Below, piece by piece: positions 6,200 through 13,669 of a DNA stretch of 14,092 bases. Below the pieces are notes generated by a model that worked only from the letters and a program-made list of their open reading frames with translations, was not told the DNA's origin and searched no databases. Positions within the stretch are counted from its first letter, which is position 1, and every line of letters begins with the position of its first letter. Position numbers and translations under genes: made by a program. The stretch lies in assembly GCA_021785095.1 (NCBI GenBank), contig JAJYGM010000809.1, positions 3,076-17,167 on the forward strand, in the 5' to 3' direction. Source of the stretch: Actinomycetes bacterium (GTDB taxonomy: Bacteria > Actinomycetota > Acidimicrobiia > Acidimicrobiales > Bog-793).

Positions 6200-7696
6200 G
6201 TGGCGCAGCCTGCAGCGATCTTCGACCTCGACCGCACGCTGCTCCGCGGCGCGAGCGGGCCACTCATCAACGAGGCGCTGAAAGAGCTCGGGCTTCGCAG
6301 TGCGGCCGTCCCTGGTGAGGACCTCCTCTACAAGGCCTATGACATCTTCGGAGAGAACCCGATCGGGATGGCGCTCGCTCGCGCCGCCGCCCTCGGCGTG
6401 AAGGGCTGGTCCGTCGACCGCCTCCGTGCAGCCGGGCGGCGGGCCGCTGACCTGCTTGTGGACCACGTCGCCGCCTATGCCCCGAGGCTGCTCGAGGACC
6501 ATCGCGCGGCCGGGCACCGCCTCGTGCTCGCAACGACGACTCCGTACGACCTCGTCCAGCCCCTCGCCGTGCGGCTCGGCATCGAGGACGTGATCGCCAC
6601 CCGGTACGCCTGGATCGACGGCGCATACACGGGCAGGCTCGACGGCGGCTTCGTCTGGGGCAGGGGCAAGCTCTCGGCGGTGAGGCAGTGGGCGGCCGGG
6701 CACGACATCGATCTCTCGCAGAGCTTCGCCTACTCCGACAGCATCAACGACCTGCCGCTTCTCGGTGCAGTCGGCAATCCACGGGCCGTCAACCCCGATG
6801 TGCCACTTCACGCGGCGGCCCTTTTCAGGCGGTGGCCGATCCTCCATCTCGACGTCCCTCCCGGTGTGCCGACCCTGGCGGGTGTCGAGCCGTTCGACGT
6901 CGGCAAGCTGTTCGTCCGTGCGGAGCTCTTCCCCTATGCACGCTTCGACATCGAGGGCGTCGAGCGGATCCCGGACGACGGACCGTTCATCCTCGTGTCG
7001 AACCATCGCAGCTACTTCGACGTGGCCGCGCTCGCGCTGGTCATCGCGCGCAAGGGGCGGCCTGTCCGCTTCCTCGGGAAGAAGGAGGTCTTCGACGCAC
7101 CGGTCGTCGGCCAGATCGCCCGAGCGCTCGGTGGCATCCCGGTCGAGCGCGCTGGGGCGGCGGCCGACTCCCTCTCGTCGGCAGAGGCCGTCCTCGAAGC
7201 GGGCGAGGGTCTCGCGATCCTGCCCCAGGGCACGATCCCCCGTGGGAGGGCGTTCTTCGACCCTGTGCTGCGCGGCAAGACCGGAGCGGCCAGGTTGGCG
7301 GCCCGAACCGGTGCCCCGGTCGTCCCGGTAGGGCTCTGGAACACAGAATCGGTCTGGCCGCGCTCCGGGCGGATCCCGCGGATCACGAACGTCCTCAGCC
7401 CCCCGCTCGTCACACTGCGAGTCGGGGTTCCCATCCCTGACCTTCGTCTCGGCCCCGCAGACGCCGTCGCCGACACCGAGCGCATCATGGACGCCATCTC
7501 GGCGTTGCTGCCTCCGGAGAGCCGTGAGCAGCACGAGCCGACCGAGGAGGAGCTGGCGCTCACCTATCCGAGAGGCAAGTTCGGCGAGGAGCGGGCGGTC
7601 GGAGTCGATCGAGCTGCCTCGTCGGTGGCGTCGAACGGTGAGCGGCCCACAGGCTCGGGCAGGGCGCCGCGGGCGAGGAAGGCGTCCGCTCGCTGA
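6200..7696 (+). CDS. HAD-IB phosphatase fused to a PlsC-type acyltransferase
   Basis: The product has 498 residues and two domains. Residues 5-215 are a HAD subfamily IB hydrolase: FDLDRTL with Asp9 and Asp11, LATTTP (110-115) as motif II, and YSDSINDLP (178-186) with the metal-binding aspartates. Residues 235-425 are a lysophosphatidic-acid-type acyltransferase: NHRSYFD (268-274, the HX4D motif), FLGKKEVFD, GGIPVERAG, and LPQGTIPRGRAF (341-352), where Gln replaces the usual Glu of FPEGT. The tail (440-498) is charged and low-complexity. Mycobacterial Rv2483c has the same HAD-PlsC layout. It probably dephosphorylates a small or lipid phosphate and acylates a glycerolipid; substrates are inferred. 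The GTG start is supported by the -10 spacing. The next gene begins one base after the stop. Confidence 0.92.
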   Translation: MAQPAAIFDLDRTLLRGASGPLINEALKELGLRSAAVPGEDLLYKAYDIFGENPIGMALARAAALGVKGWSVDRLRAAGRRAADLLVDHVAAYAPRLLEDHRAAGHRLVLATTTPYDLVQPLAVRLGIEDVIATRYAWIDGAYTGRLDGGFVWGRGKLSAVRQWAAGHDIDLSQSFAYSDSINDLPLLGAVGNPRAVNPDVPLHAAALFRRWPILHLDVPPGVPTLAGVEPFDVGKLFVRAELFPYARFDIEGVERIPDDGPFILVSNHRSYFDVAALALVIARKGRPVRFLGKKEVFDAPVVGQIARALGGIPVERAGAAADSLSSAEAVLEAGEGLAILPQGTIPRGRAFFDPVLRGKTGAARLAARTGAPVVPVGLWNTESVWPRSGRIPRITNVLSPPLVTLRVGVPIPDLRLGPADAVADTERIMDAISALLPPESREQHEPTEEELALTYPRGKFGEERAVGVDRAASSVASNGERPTGSGRAPRARKASAR

Positions 7697-7697
7697 C

Positions 7698-10379
7698 ATG
7701 TGCGGCATCGCGGGGTTCATCGGGCCGAGAGACCACGACCTGCTCGTCGAGATGACCGAGCGCATCGTCCATCGCGGGCCGGACGACTTCGGCATCTACG
7801 AGACGGAGGCCGCGAGCCTCGGCTTCCGGCGGCTGTCGATCATCGACCTCGAGCACGGGCATCAACCCTTCTCGAACGAAGCGGGCGACCGGCACCTCGT
7901 CTACAACGGAGAGGTCTACAACTTCCGGGAGCTGCGGGAGGAGCTGGAGGCGCTCGGCGCCACGTGGCGGACGAGCTGCGACACCGAGGTCGTGCTGGCT
8001 GCCTACGAGCGATGGGGCACGAGGTGTGTCGAGCGCTTCAACGGCATGTGGGCCTTCGCCATCCTCGACGAGCGCGAACGAAGGCTCGTGCTCGCTCGGG
8101 ACCACCTCGGCATCAAGCCCATGTACTTCGCCGAGTCGGGGGGGCGATTCCTGTTCGCCTCCGAGCCAAAGGCGCTCCTCGCAGACCCGTCGCTCGAGCC
8201 GGCCGTCGACACCGACCGCCTGGCGGGATATCTCCTGCTCGGGCTCCACGACCACGACGACCGCACGTTCTTCGACGGCATCCGGCAGGTGCTCCCGGCC
8301 ACCGTCGTGACCGTCCCGCTCGAGAGCGGTGCGCGTCATGAGTGGCGGTACCACCGGTACTGGGAGCCGGAGCTCAGCAGGGACGCGGCCGCCGATCCCA
8401 CCTCGTTCCGGGAGGCTTTCGAGCGCGCGGTGCAGCGGCGCCTCGTCGCAGATGTCACCGTCGGGACCTGTCTCTCGGGCGGCCTCGACTCCTCGTCGAT
8501 CGTGAGCGTGATGAGCAGACAGCTGCGCGAGGGAGTCCGGGACTCCTCGTCCATGGGTGACCAGCTCCGTACCTTCTCGGCGGTGTTCGACGGCGATCCC
8601 ATCGACGAGCAGGACTACATCCGCCCCGTGCTCGAAGCCTCCGGCGCCGCGAGCGAGTTCGTGCGGCCACAGTCCGAAGACCTCTTCGAGGACCTGGCGC
8701 TCGTCGTCTGGCACCAGGACGAGCCGATGGTCTCCTCCGGGCCCTACGCGCAGTACAGGGTGATGCAACTGGCACAGGGCAAGGCGAAGGTGCTCCTCGA
8801 CGGCCAGGGAGGTGACGAGCTGCTTGCCGGTTACGTGCCCTACCAGTACGTGTACCTGCGCCAGCTCGCGGCCGAGCGCGAAGCCGGGCCGCTCGTGCGC
8901 GAGCTGCGGGCGTCGGTCGACGTCCTCGCCCCGCTCGTCCGTCAGAAGATCGCCGACCGCCGCCGCGGTGTCGACCCGGCCGTGTACTGCCGGCCGCTCC
9001 TCGGCGACCCGGCGAGGGCGAGCGCAGCACGGGCGGCAGATACGAGGACGGGCGTCGACCTGAAACGGCGGCTCGGGCAGGATCTCACGGTCTACTCGCT
9101 GCCGTCCCTCCTTCGTTATGAGGACCGCAACTCGATGGCCTGGTCGATCGAGAGCAGGCCGCCGTTTCTCGATCAGGAACTTGTCGACATCGCCCTGTCG
9201 CTGCCCGAGGACGCCATCATCCGGAACGGCTGGAGCCGGTGGATCCTCCGGGAGGCGCTGAAGGACGTGCTGCCCGACAAAGTGCGTCTCCGCCGCAAGA
9301 AGATCGGCTTCACGACACCGGAGATGCGCTGGCTGCGCAAGGAGCGGGCACTGGTCCAGGGCATCCTCCGGTCACCGTCGTTCTGCTCACGCCCGTACTG
9401 GGACGGCCCGTCGATCGCCCGGGCGTTCCACGCCGCCTGCAACGGCGAGCTCGAGGAGTCGCCGTTCTTCTGGCGTGTGCTCAACGCCGAGGCGTGGATG
9501 AGGGTGTTCCACGGCCCGGTGCCGCTCTCGCCGCTCGGCGCCCGGCCGCGGCGTTCGATCCAGGCAGCGGGCGACGCCGAGGCAGCCGCGCTCTGCGGAG
9601 GAGAGGCGTCAGCCTGGACCTCCGTGCAGCCGAACGCTGGACGGCACGTGTTCTGTTGCGGACCGGACGGCCGGCAGGTCTACGGCAGGGCGCCCGTCCG
9701 CACCCCGAAGATCGCGCCGGGCGACGACTTGGACCGGATCATCGAGGACTCGGTGCTGGCCGTGAGCGGCGGGCGGCTCGGCCTGCAGAAGGGAGACATC
9801 GTGGCCATCTCCGAGAAGGCGGTGGCCGTGGCGCAGGGTCGCTCGTTCCCCGTGACCGAGATCCAGCCGAGCTTGCTCGCGAAGCTGCTCAGCCGTGGCA
9901 TCTCGAAGTCGCCCGCCGGGATCGGGCTCGGCATCCCCGAGACGATGCAGCTCGCGATCGACGAGGCCGGCCGGCGCCGGATCCTGCTCGCGGCCGCGGG
10001 TGGAGCCGTCGGGAGGCTGCTCGGTCGCAAGGGCGACTTCTACCGGATCGCCGGGAGCAGGGTGGCGGCGATCGACGGCCCGACCGCCGGGACGCTGCCG
10101 CCTTCTGACACCCATGCGAAGCTCCCGCCCGAGGACCCCGACGGCGTGTGCGAACGCCTGGCGAAACGCCTCGCCGACGAAGCCGGCGGCCCTGTCGGCG
10201 TGGCGATCGTGGACGCGAACGATCGCGGCCAGGCCGTGCTCGGCACGAGCCGCGGGGTCGACCGGAAATTGGTCACCTGGCTGTTCGGGGACAACCCGCT
10301 CGGGCAGGGGTCCGAGCAGACGCCAGCGTGCCTGCTGCGCCAGGTGGGCCGCATCAGGGTCGATCGTCCGAGGGCCTGA
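7698..10379 (+). CDS. asnB: Asparagine synthase (glutamine-hydrolysing) fused to a CofE-like ligase domain
   Basis: The product has 893 residues. Residues 1-200 are a class II glutamine amidotransferase: Cys2 after Met1, RIVHRGPDDFG, VYNGEVYN and ARDHLGIKPMYF. Residues 235-605 are the asparagine synthase domain: PP-loop CLSGGLDSSS (258-267), LDGQGGDELLAGY (367-379) and RYEDRNSMAWSIESRPPFLD (473-492). After a linker, residues about 660-893 match the F420-0:gamma-glutamyl ligase (CofE) superfamily: GDIVAISEKAVAVAQGRS (699-716), KGDFYRIAGS, IDGPTAG, LPPEDPDGVCERL, VAIVDANDRG (835-844) and GDNPLGQGSEQTP. That domain resembles the uncharacterised CofE-like proteins of non-F420 bacteria more than true CofE: the usual SDTFGRP is VDANDRG. 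Usual AsnB proteins end near residue 610-650, so this is a fusion. It starts at ATG 7698, required for Cys2, one base after the HAD-PlsC stop. No other F420 gene is nearby. Confidence 0.92.
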   Translation: MCGIAGFIGPRDHDLLVEMTERIVHRGPDDFGIYETEAASLGFRRLSIIDLEHGHQPFSNEAGDRHLVYNGEVYNFRELREELEALGATWRTSCDTEVVLAAYERWGTRCVERFNGMWAFAILDERERRLVLARDHLGIKPMYFAESGGRFLFASEPKALLADPSLEPAVDTDRLAGYLLLGLHDHDDRTFFDGIRQVLPATVVTVPLESGARHEWRYHRYWEPELSRDAAADPTSFREAFERAVQRRLVADVTVGTCLSGGLDSSSIVSVMSRQLREGVRDSSSMGDQLRTFSAVFDGDPIDEQDYIRPVLEASGAASEFVRPQSEDLFEDLALVVWHQDEPMVSSGPYAQYRVMQLAQGKAKVLLDGQGGDELLAGYVPYQYVYLRQLAAEREAGPLVRELRASVDVLAPLVRQKIADRRRGVDPAVYCRPLLGDPARASAARAADTRTGVDLKRRLGQDLTVYSLPSLLRYEDRNSMAWSIESRPPFLDQELVDIALSLPEDAIIRNGWSRWILREALKDVLPDKVRLRRKKIGFTTPEMRWLRKERALVQGILRSPSFCSRPYWDGPSIARAFHAACNGELEESPFFWRVLNAEAWMRVFHGPVPLSPLGARPRRSIQAAGDAEAAALCGGEASAWTSVQPNAGRHVFCCGPDGRQVYGRAPVRTPKIAPGDDLDRIIEDSVLAVSGGRLGLQKGDIVAISEKAVAVAQGRSFPVTEIQPSLLAKLLSRGISKSPAGIGLGIPETMQLAIDEAGRRRILLAAAGGAVGRLLGRKGDFYRIAGSRVAAIDGPTAGTLPPSDTHAKLPPEDPDGVCERLAKRLADEAGGPVGVAIVDANDRGQAVLGTSRGVDRKLVTWLFGDNPLGQGSEQTPACLLRQVGRIRVDRPRA

Positions 10380-11121
10380 CCGGGCCGGGCGGCAGCACCC
10401 TCACCGTGTCGCCGAGTCGCACTTGGCCGGGCCGGAGCACGGCGGCATACCAGCGGCTGTTGCCGGGGTTCACATCGTGATCGATCCGGCGGAAGTCGCC
10501 GTCGGAGAACCAGCGGCCGTTGTGGTGACACGGGGTCGCCGGGGCCGTCACCTCGCACTGGACCTCGCCGATCTCGAGCCGCAGCCCGGTGCGGACTCGC
10601 TTCCAGTCGAGCCCCCGCAGCGTCAGGTTCTCTCCGGCACTGCCGAAAGCGATCGGATGGCCCTCGACCCGGAGGAGGCGGAGCACCTCGGCTGACCACA
10701 GGCACAGTGCCTGCCAGGCGTGCCCGTGGTGTTTGCGATCGCGCTGCAGGTCGCCGACGAGGCCGCGCCAGGAGACGCCGGCTTCGGTGACGGCCCGTTT
10801 CGGAACGCCGCCTCGCGACATGCTGACCTGGACGAGCGAGCCTGTCGTCCCGACGAGCGGGCGTGGCGCGACCATCGCCGACGCGCGCGCCGCCGTCTGG
10901 GTCAGGTGCACGGCCGGGTGAAGATCCTCCCGCTGGATGAGGCTCGTCAAGACCCCGGTGACGGTGGCTTCGTTCCCCATGCCCGGCAGCTCCGTGCCGA
11001 CGGGCAGGTCTTCGAACATGAGCTGGACCCGTACGGGCAGGGCCCGCTCGAGCCATCTCCGGTCCCACACAGCTCGGTAGTCCTCGCGCTCGAACCCGCA
11101 CCACTCGCACCGGGTGTCCAC
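10354..11121 (-). CDS. MOSC-domain protein with an N-terminal CxxC segment
   Basis: From the GTG at 11121 the protein has 255 residues. Residues about 95-245 are a MOSC domain (molybdenum cofactor sulfurase C-terminal type): SRGGVPKRAV, GLVGD (120-124), HHGHAWQALCLWSAEVL, EGHP, GENLTLRGLDW (163-173) and the conserved Cys of ATPCHH (195-200). MOSC domains bind molybdenum cofactor or transfer sulfur and reduce N-hydroxylated compounds. The first 85 residues begin TRCEWCGFEREDY, a CxxCGF opening common in actinobacterial DinB-like proteins, and contain HPAVH; this is resemblance only. An ATG at 11238 would add 39 residues but overlap the Fpg gene by 58 nt; the GTG is favoured by TACATT 6 nt upstream and by TRCxxCGF at the N-terminus. 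Its 3' end overlaps the convergent AsnB-CofE gene by 26 nt. Confidence 0.88.
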   Translation of the reverse strand: MDTRCEWCGFEREDYRAVWDRRWLERALPVRVQLMFEDLPVGTELPGMGNEATVTGVLTSLIQREDLHPAVHLTQTAARASAMVAPRPLVGTTGSLVQVSMSRGGVPKRAVTEAGVSWRGLVGDLQRDRKHHGHAWQALCLWSAEVLRLLRVEGHPIAFGSAGENLTLRGLDWKRVRTGLRLEIGEVQCEVTAPATPCHHNGRWFSDGDFRRIDHDVNPGNSRWYAAVLRPGQVRLGDTVRVLPPGPVRPSDDRP

Positions 11122-11127
11122 TCCGGC

Positions 11128-11133
11128 AATGTA
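11128..11133 (-). promoter_or_regulatory. -10 hexamer for a leaderless MOSC transcript
   Basis: On the minus strand TACATT is followed by 6 nt (GCCGGA) and then the GTG at 11121. This is the same hexamer and spacing as before the HAD-PlsC gene. It favours the GTG over the longer ATG start. Confidence 0.45.
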
Positions 11134-11180
11134 CTGAACGAGTGTCGGGGGTGAATGGCGGCTCCGTGCGCTCGCCGTCG

Positions 11181-12041
11181 CTACTTCAGCAGCCGTGACA
11201 GCCTGCGGTCGGCGAGCGGCTTCCCGCCCGTCTGGCACGTCGGGCAGTACTGGAGCGAGCGGGTGGCGAAGGAGACCTCACGGATCGTGTCTCCGCAGAC
11301 AGGGCAGGGCTGCCCGGTTCGTGCGTGCACGCGCATGCCCGTGCGCTTGCCGTCCTTCAGTTCGTCCAAGTCGAGATCGGCGGCTCGTACGACGGCCTCG
11401 TGCAGCACGCCGACGAGCCCGTCGTACAGGCGGGTGAGCTCGTCGCCGGTGAGCTTGGCGGCGGGCTTGAACGGCGAGAGCCTCGCCGCATGCAACGCCT
11501 CGTCCGAGTACGCGTTGCCCACCCCGGCGACGAGCGACTGGTGAGAGAGCGCGTGCTTGAGATCACCCTTCTCAGAGGCGAGGAGCGCGCCGAGCCGCTC
11601 CCGGGTGAAGGCGGGATCGAGTGGTTCGGGTCCGAGCGTCGCGACCGCCTCGATTTCCGAAGGGTCGTGGGTGGCCCAGATCGCGAGGCGTTTCTCGGTC
11701 GACATCTCCGTGACGTCGAACCCGCTTCCATCGTCGAGCCGGGCACGCAGCGCGAGGGGACCGCGCCCGAGCTTCGGAGCTCCGGCACCGAACCTGTCCC
11801 GCCACTTGATCCAGCCGCTCCGGGCGAGGTTGAGCACGAGCCATTCGCCCGACAGGTCGATGCAGACGTATTTGCCCCGGCGGTGCACCCCTGAGAACCC
11901 CCGGCCCTCGAGTGCGCGAAGTGGGGGGTCGAACGTCTTCAGCGCCGAGAGCGAGGCGAGCTCGAGCTTTGCGAGTGTGCGACCTGTGGTCCGTTCGCCG
12001 AGCCGCCGGCAGAGGATCTCGACTTCCGGCATCTCCGGCAC
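11181..12041 (-). CDS. Fpg/Nei family DNA glycosylase
   Basis: A base-excision-repair enzyme that removes oxidised bases and cleaves the abasic site. The 286-residue protein starts MPEMPEVE, giving the N-terminal Pro2 nucleophile and Glu3; the start codon is GTG. Lys57 lies in RRGKYV, the conserved beta-hairpin lysine. The helix-two-turn-helix region includes LKHALSHQSLVAGVGNAYSD (161-180) with the conserved GVGN, and a four-Cys zinc finger closes the protein: CPVC (246-249) and CPTC (266-269). The ending CQTGGKPLADRRLSRLLK is that of the actinobacterial Fpg/Nei group annotated apart from classical MutM, with ALKTFDPP near residue 33 also typical, so the exact lesion range is uncertain. It follows the SDR gene by 21 nt and is probably co-transcribed with it. 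There is no clear ribosome site. Confidence 0.95.
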   Translation of the reverse strand: MPEMPEVEILCRRLGERTTGRTLAKLELASLSALKTFDPPLRALEGRGFSGVHRRGKYVCIDLSGEWLVLNLARSGWIKWRDRFGAGAPKLGRGPLALRARLDDGSGFDVTEMSTEKRLAIWATHDPSEIEAVATLGPEPLDPAFTRERLGALLASEKGDLKHALSHQSLVAGVGNAYSDEALHAARLSPFKPAAKLTGDELTRLYDGLVGVLHEAVVRAADLDLDELKDGKRTGMRVHARTGQPCPVCGDTIREVSFATRSLQYCPTCQTGGKPLADRRLSRLLK

Positions 12042-12062
12042 GTCGCGCGAGGCTACCGAGGA

Positions 12063-12830
12063 TCAGTGCAGAGCAGCGATGCCCCCGTCGACGGGAAGCA
12101 CGGCCCCGGTGATGTAGGCGCCTGCCTCGGAGGCGAGGAAGATGGCGGCTCCAGCCATGTCGCTCGGGCGACCGATGCGCTTCAGCGGGGCACTCGCGGC
12201 GATCTGCTCGCCGAAGGCTTCGAGCGTCGCGGCCATCATCTTCGACTCGAACGGACCGGGCGCAATTGCGTTCACGGTGACCTCGGGCGCGAGGCGCTTC
12301 GCGAGGTGTCGGGTCAAGTGGTGCACCGCCGCCTTCGAGGCGCTGTAGGAGAAGGTCTCCATCATCGGCACGTGGATGCCGTCGATCGAGCCGATGTTGA
12401 TCACCCGCGCGGGCTCCTTTGCCGTCCCGGCGGCACGGAGGGCGGGGGTCATGAACTTCGTCAGGTGGAAGACCGCCTTCACGTTGAGCGCCAACACCCT
12501 TTCGAAACTCCGCTCGTCGTGCTCCTCGAGCGGCGCCCCCCACGTGGCGCCGGCGTTGTTGACGAGGATGTCCACCTTCGGCTCGCGATCGGTGATCTCT
12601 CGCGCCAGCCTGCGGCACTCGTCCTCGGTCGAGAGGTCTGCTGGGACGGAGAAGCACTCGCCCTTCTCTGACAGCTCGGCTGCCACGGCGTCGCACACGT
12701 CCTTCTTGCGCGAGCTGATGTAGACCTTCGCATCGGCCTCGACAAAACCCTCGGCGATCATCTTGCCGATGCCGCGCGACCCGCCGGTCACGAGCGCGGT
12801 CTTGCCGGCGATGGAGAACAGGTCGCTCAT
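12063..12830 (-). CDS. Short-chain dehydrogenase/reductase, RhlG-like
   Basis: A classical SDR of 255 residues. The Rossmann nucleotide-binding motif is TGGSRGIG (15-22), with SSRKK after the second strand, which suggests NADP(H). NNAG is at 91-94, the catalytic Ser in INIGSIDG (148), and Tyr162/Lys166 in YSASK. PGPFESKM and the C-terminal ITGAVLPVDGG are standard. Overall wording is close to Pseudomonas RhlG (FSLAGK..ALVTGGSRGIG, NNAG.SWGA, ARVINIGS), a beta-ketoacyl-type reductase linked to lipid precursors. Substrate here is inferred at most to be a beta-keto or 3-hydroxyacyl compound. It is divergent from the GntR regulator, 59 nt apart, which is its likely controller, and precedes the Fpg/Nei gene. 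Confidence 0.94.
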   Translation of the reverse strand: MSDLFSIAGKTALVTGGSRGIGKMIAEGFVEADAKVYISSRKKDVCDAVAAELSEKGECFSVPADLSTEDECRRLAREITDREPKVDILVNNAGATWGAPLEEHDERSFERVLALNVKAVFHLTKFMTPALRAAGTAKEPARVINIGSIDGIHVPMMETFSYSASKAAVHHLTRHLAKRLAPEVTVNAIAPGPFESKMMAATLEAFGEQIAASAPLKRIGRPSDMAGAAIFLASEAGAYITGAVLPVDGGIAALH

Positions 12831-12859
12831 GTGTGCGTGTCTACTCGATCAAGACAGCC

Positions 12860-12883
12860 CTCGCGGATGTGGCGAGATAGGTT
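12860..12883. promoter_or_regulatory. GntR promoter with candidate operator
   Basis: CTCGC-GGATGTG-GCGAG (12860-12876) is an interrupted 5-bp inverted repeat. It directly precedes TAGGTT (12878-12883), a -10 hexamer 6 nt before the GTG at 12890. The position fits autoregulation by the GntR protein and control of the divergent SDR gene. The repeat is short, and it does not match the GT-N-TA-N-AC GntR/HutC core. Confidence 0.4.
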
Positions 12884-12889
12884 GCTGCA

Positions 12890-13639
12890 GTGATGCCGAC
12901 CGACCGGCTCGATTCCGGGTCACCGACGCCGCTCTGGGCGCAGCTCGCTACCGTGCTGCGTCGCCGCCTTGCGGACGGACGCTACTTCGACAGGTTCCCG
13001 ACGGAGATGGAGCTCACGACCGAGTTCGAGGTGAGCCGGGCCACCGTCCGGGAGGCCGTGCGCCGGTTGAAGGACGAGGGGATCCTCGACGCCCGGCGGG
13101 GGAGCGGCACGTTCGTCGTGAGGCGGCGGCTCGAGCTGGGCCTCATGGGTCAGATCAGCCTCGCCCGCGCGATCGTCGCAGCCGGGCTCGAGGAGGACAG
13201 CCAGGTGTTGCAGCTGGCCGAGGGCAAGGCTGGACGTGCTGCCGAGCCGCTCCGGATCGACCCGGACGACGTCGTCGTCTGGGTCGAGCGCGCAAGGCAC
13301 GCCGGCGGTCAGCCGCTCGCCTTGGACCGTTCGGCGCTGGCGCTCGGCGAGGAAGCGAGAGCCGCCTTCCTCGACGCCGATCTCGGACGAGGCTCGATCT
13401 ACGACGTCCTGGCGGATCGCTGCAACATCCAGGTGACGGGAGCGACCGAGGAGGTGCGAGCCGTGCACTGCCTGCCCGACGAGGCGAAGCTGCTCGGGCT
13501 CGACGAGGGGGAGGGAACGCTCGAGGTCGAGCGGCTCACCTATGCGGGCTCCACCCCCGTTGAGTGGCGCCGCTCCCTGCTGCGCGGCGAGGCATACGTG
13601 CTCTCGTCGAGCTGGGGCGTCGTCCCCGAGAAGGCGTAG
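12890..13639 (+). CDS. GntR family (HutC/UTRA type) transcriptional regulator
   Basis: A 249-residue regulator. The N-terminal winged helix (about 12-78) reads PLWAQLATVLRRRLADG, then FPTEMELTTEFEVSRATVRE, then EAVRRLKDEGILDARRGSG, the standard GntR signature. Residues about 95-245 form the UTRA effector domain, with VVVWVERARHAGGQPLALDR and a late VERLTYAGSTPVEWRRSLLR. UTRA domains bind sugars, amino acids or similar small molecules; the ligand is not evident here. It could start at GTG 12890 or at the next codon, ATG 12893. There is no ribosome site, and TAGGTT 6 nt before the GTG suggests a leaderless start. It is divergent from the SDR gene and convergent with the acyltransferase. Confidence 0.93.
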   Translation: MMPTDRLDSGSPTPLWAQLATVLRRRLADGRYFDRFPTEMELTTEFEVSRATVREAVRRLKDEGILDARRGSGTFVVRRRLELGLMGQISLARAIVAAGLEEDSQVLQLAEGKAGRAAEPLRIDPDDVVVWVERARHAGGQPLALDRSALALGEEARAAFLDADLGRGSIYDVLADRCNIQVTGATEEVRAVHCLPDEAKLLGLDEGEGTLEVERLTYAGSTPVEWRRSLLRGEAYVLSSSWGVVPEKA

Positions 13640-13669
13640 CGACTCGGAACGGGGCGGCGCCGGCCGGCC

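Noticed and set aside
7524..7697. N-terminal extension of the AsnB-CofE protein by 58 codons
   Set aside because: The amidotransferase needs Cys directly after the initiator Met, which only the ATG at 7698 gives.
5438..7795. A 785-codon minus-strand open frame opposite the LysR, 6C RNA and HAD-PlsC region
   Set aside because: It runs antisense to recognised genes, is Arg/Asp/Gly-rich with no family motif, and is the expected shadow of GC-rich third codon positions.
7560..8768. A 402-codon minus-strand open frame opposite the AsnB domain
   Set aside because: Antisense to a gene with complete catalytic motifs; the composition is biased and no domain is recognisable.
11122..11238. Longer MOSC protein starting at the ATG at 11238
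   Set aside because: It overlaps the Fpg/Nei gene by 58 nt and the added residues look like translated Fpg sequence in another frame; the GTG at 11121 has a well-spaced -10.
11572..12696. A 374-codon minus-strand frame across the SDR-Fpg junction
   Set aside because: It is the wrong frame of two well-recognised genes on the same strand; Arg-rich with no motif.
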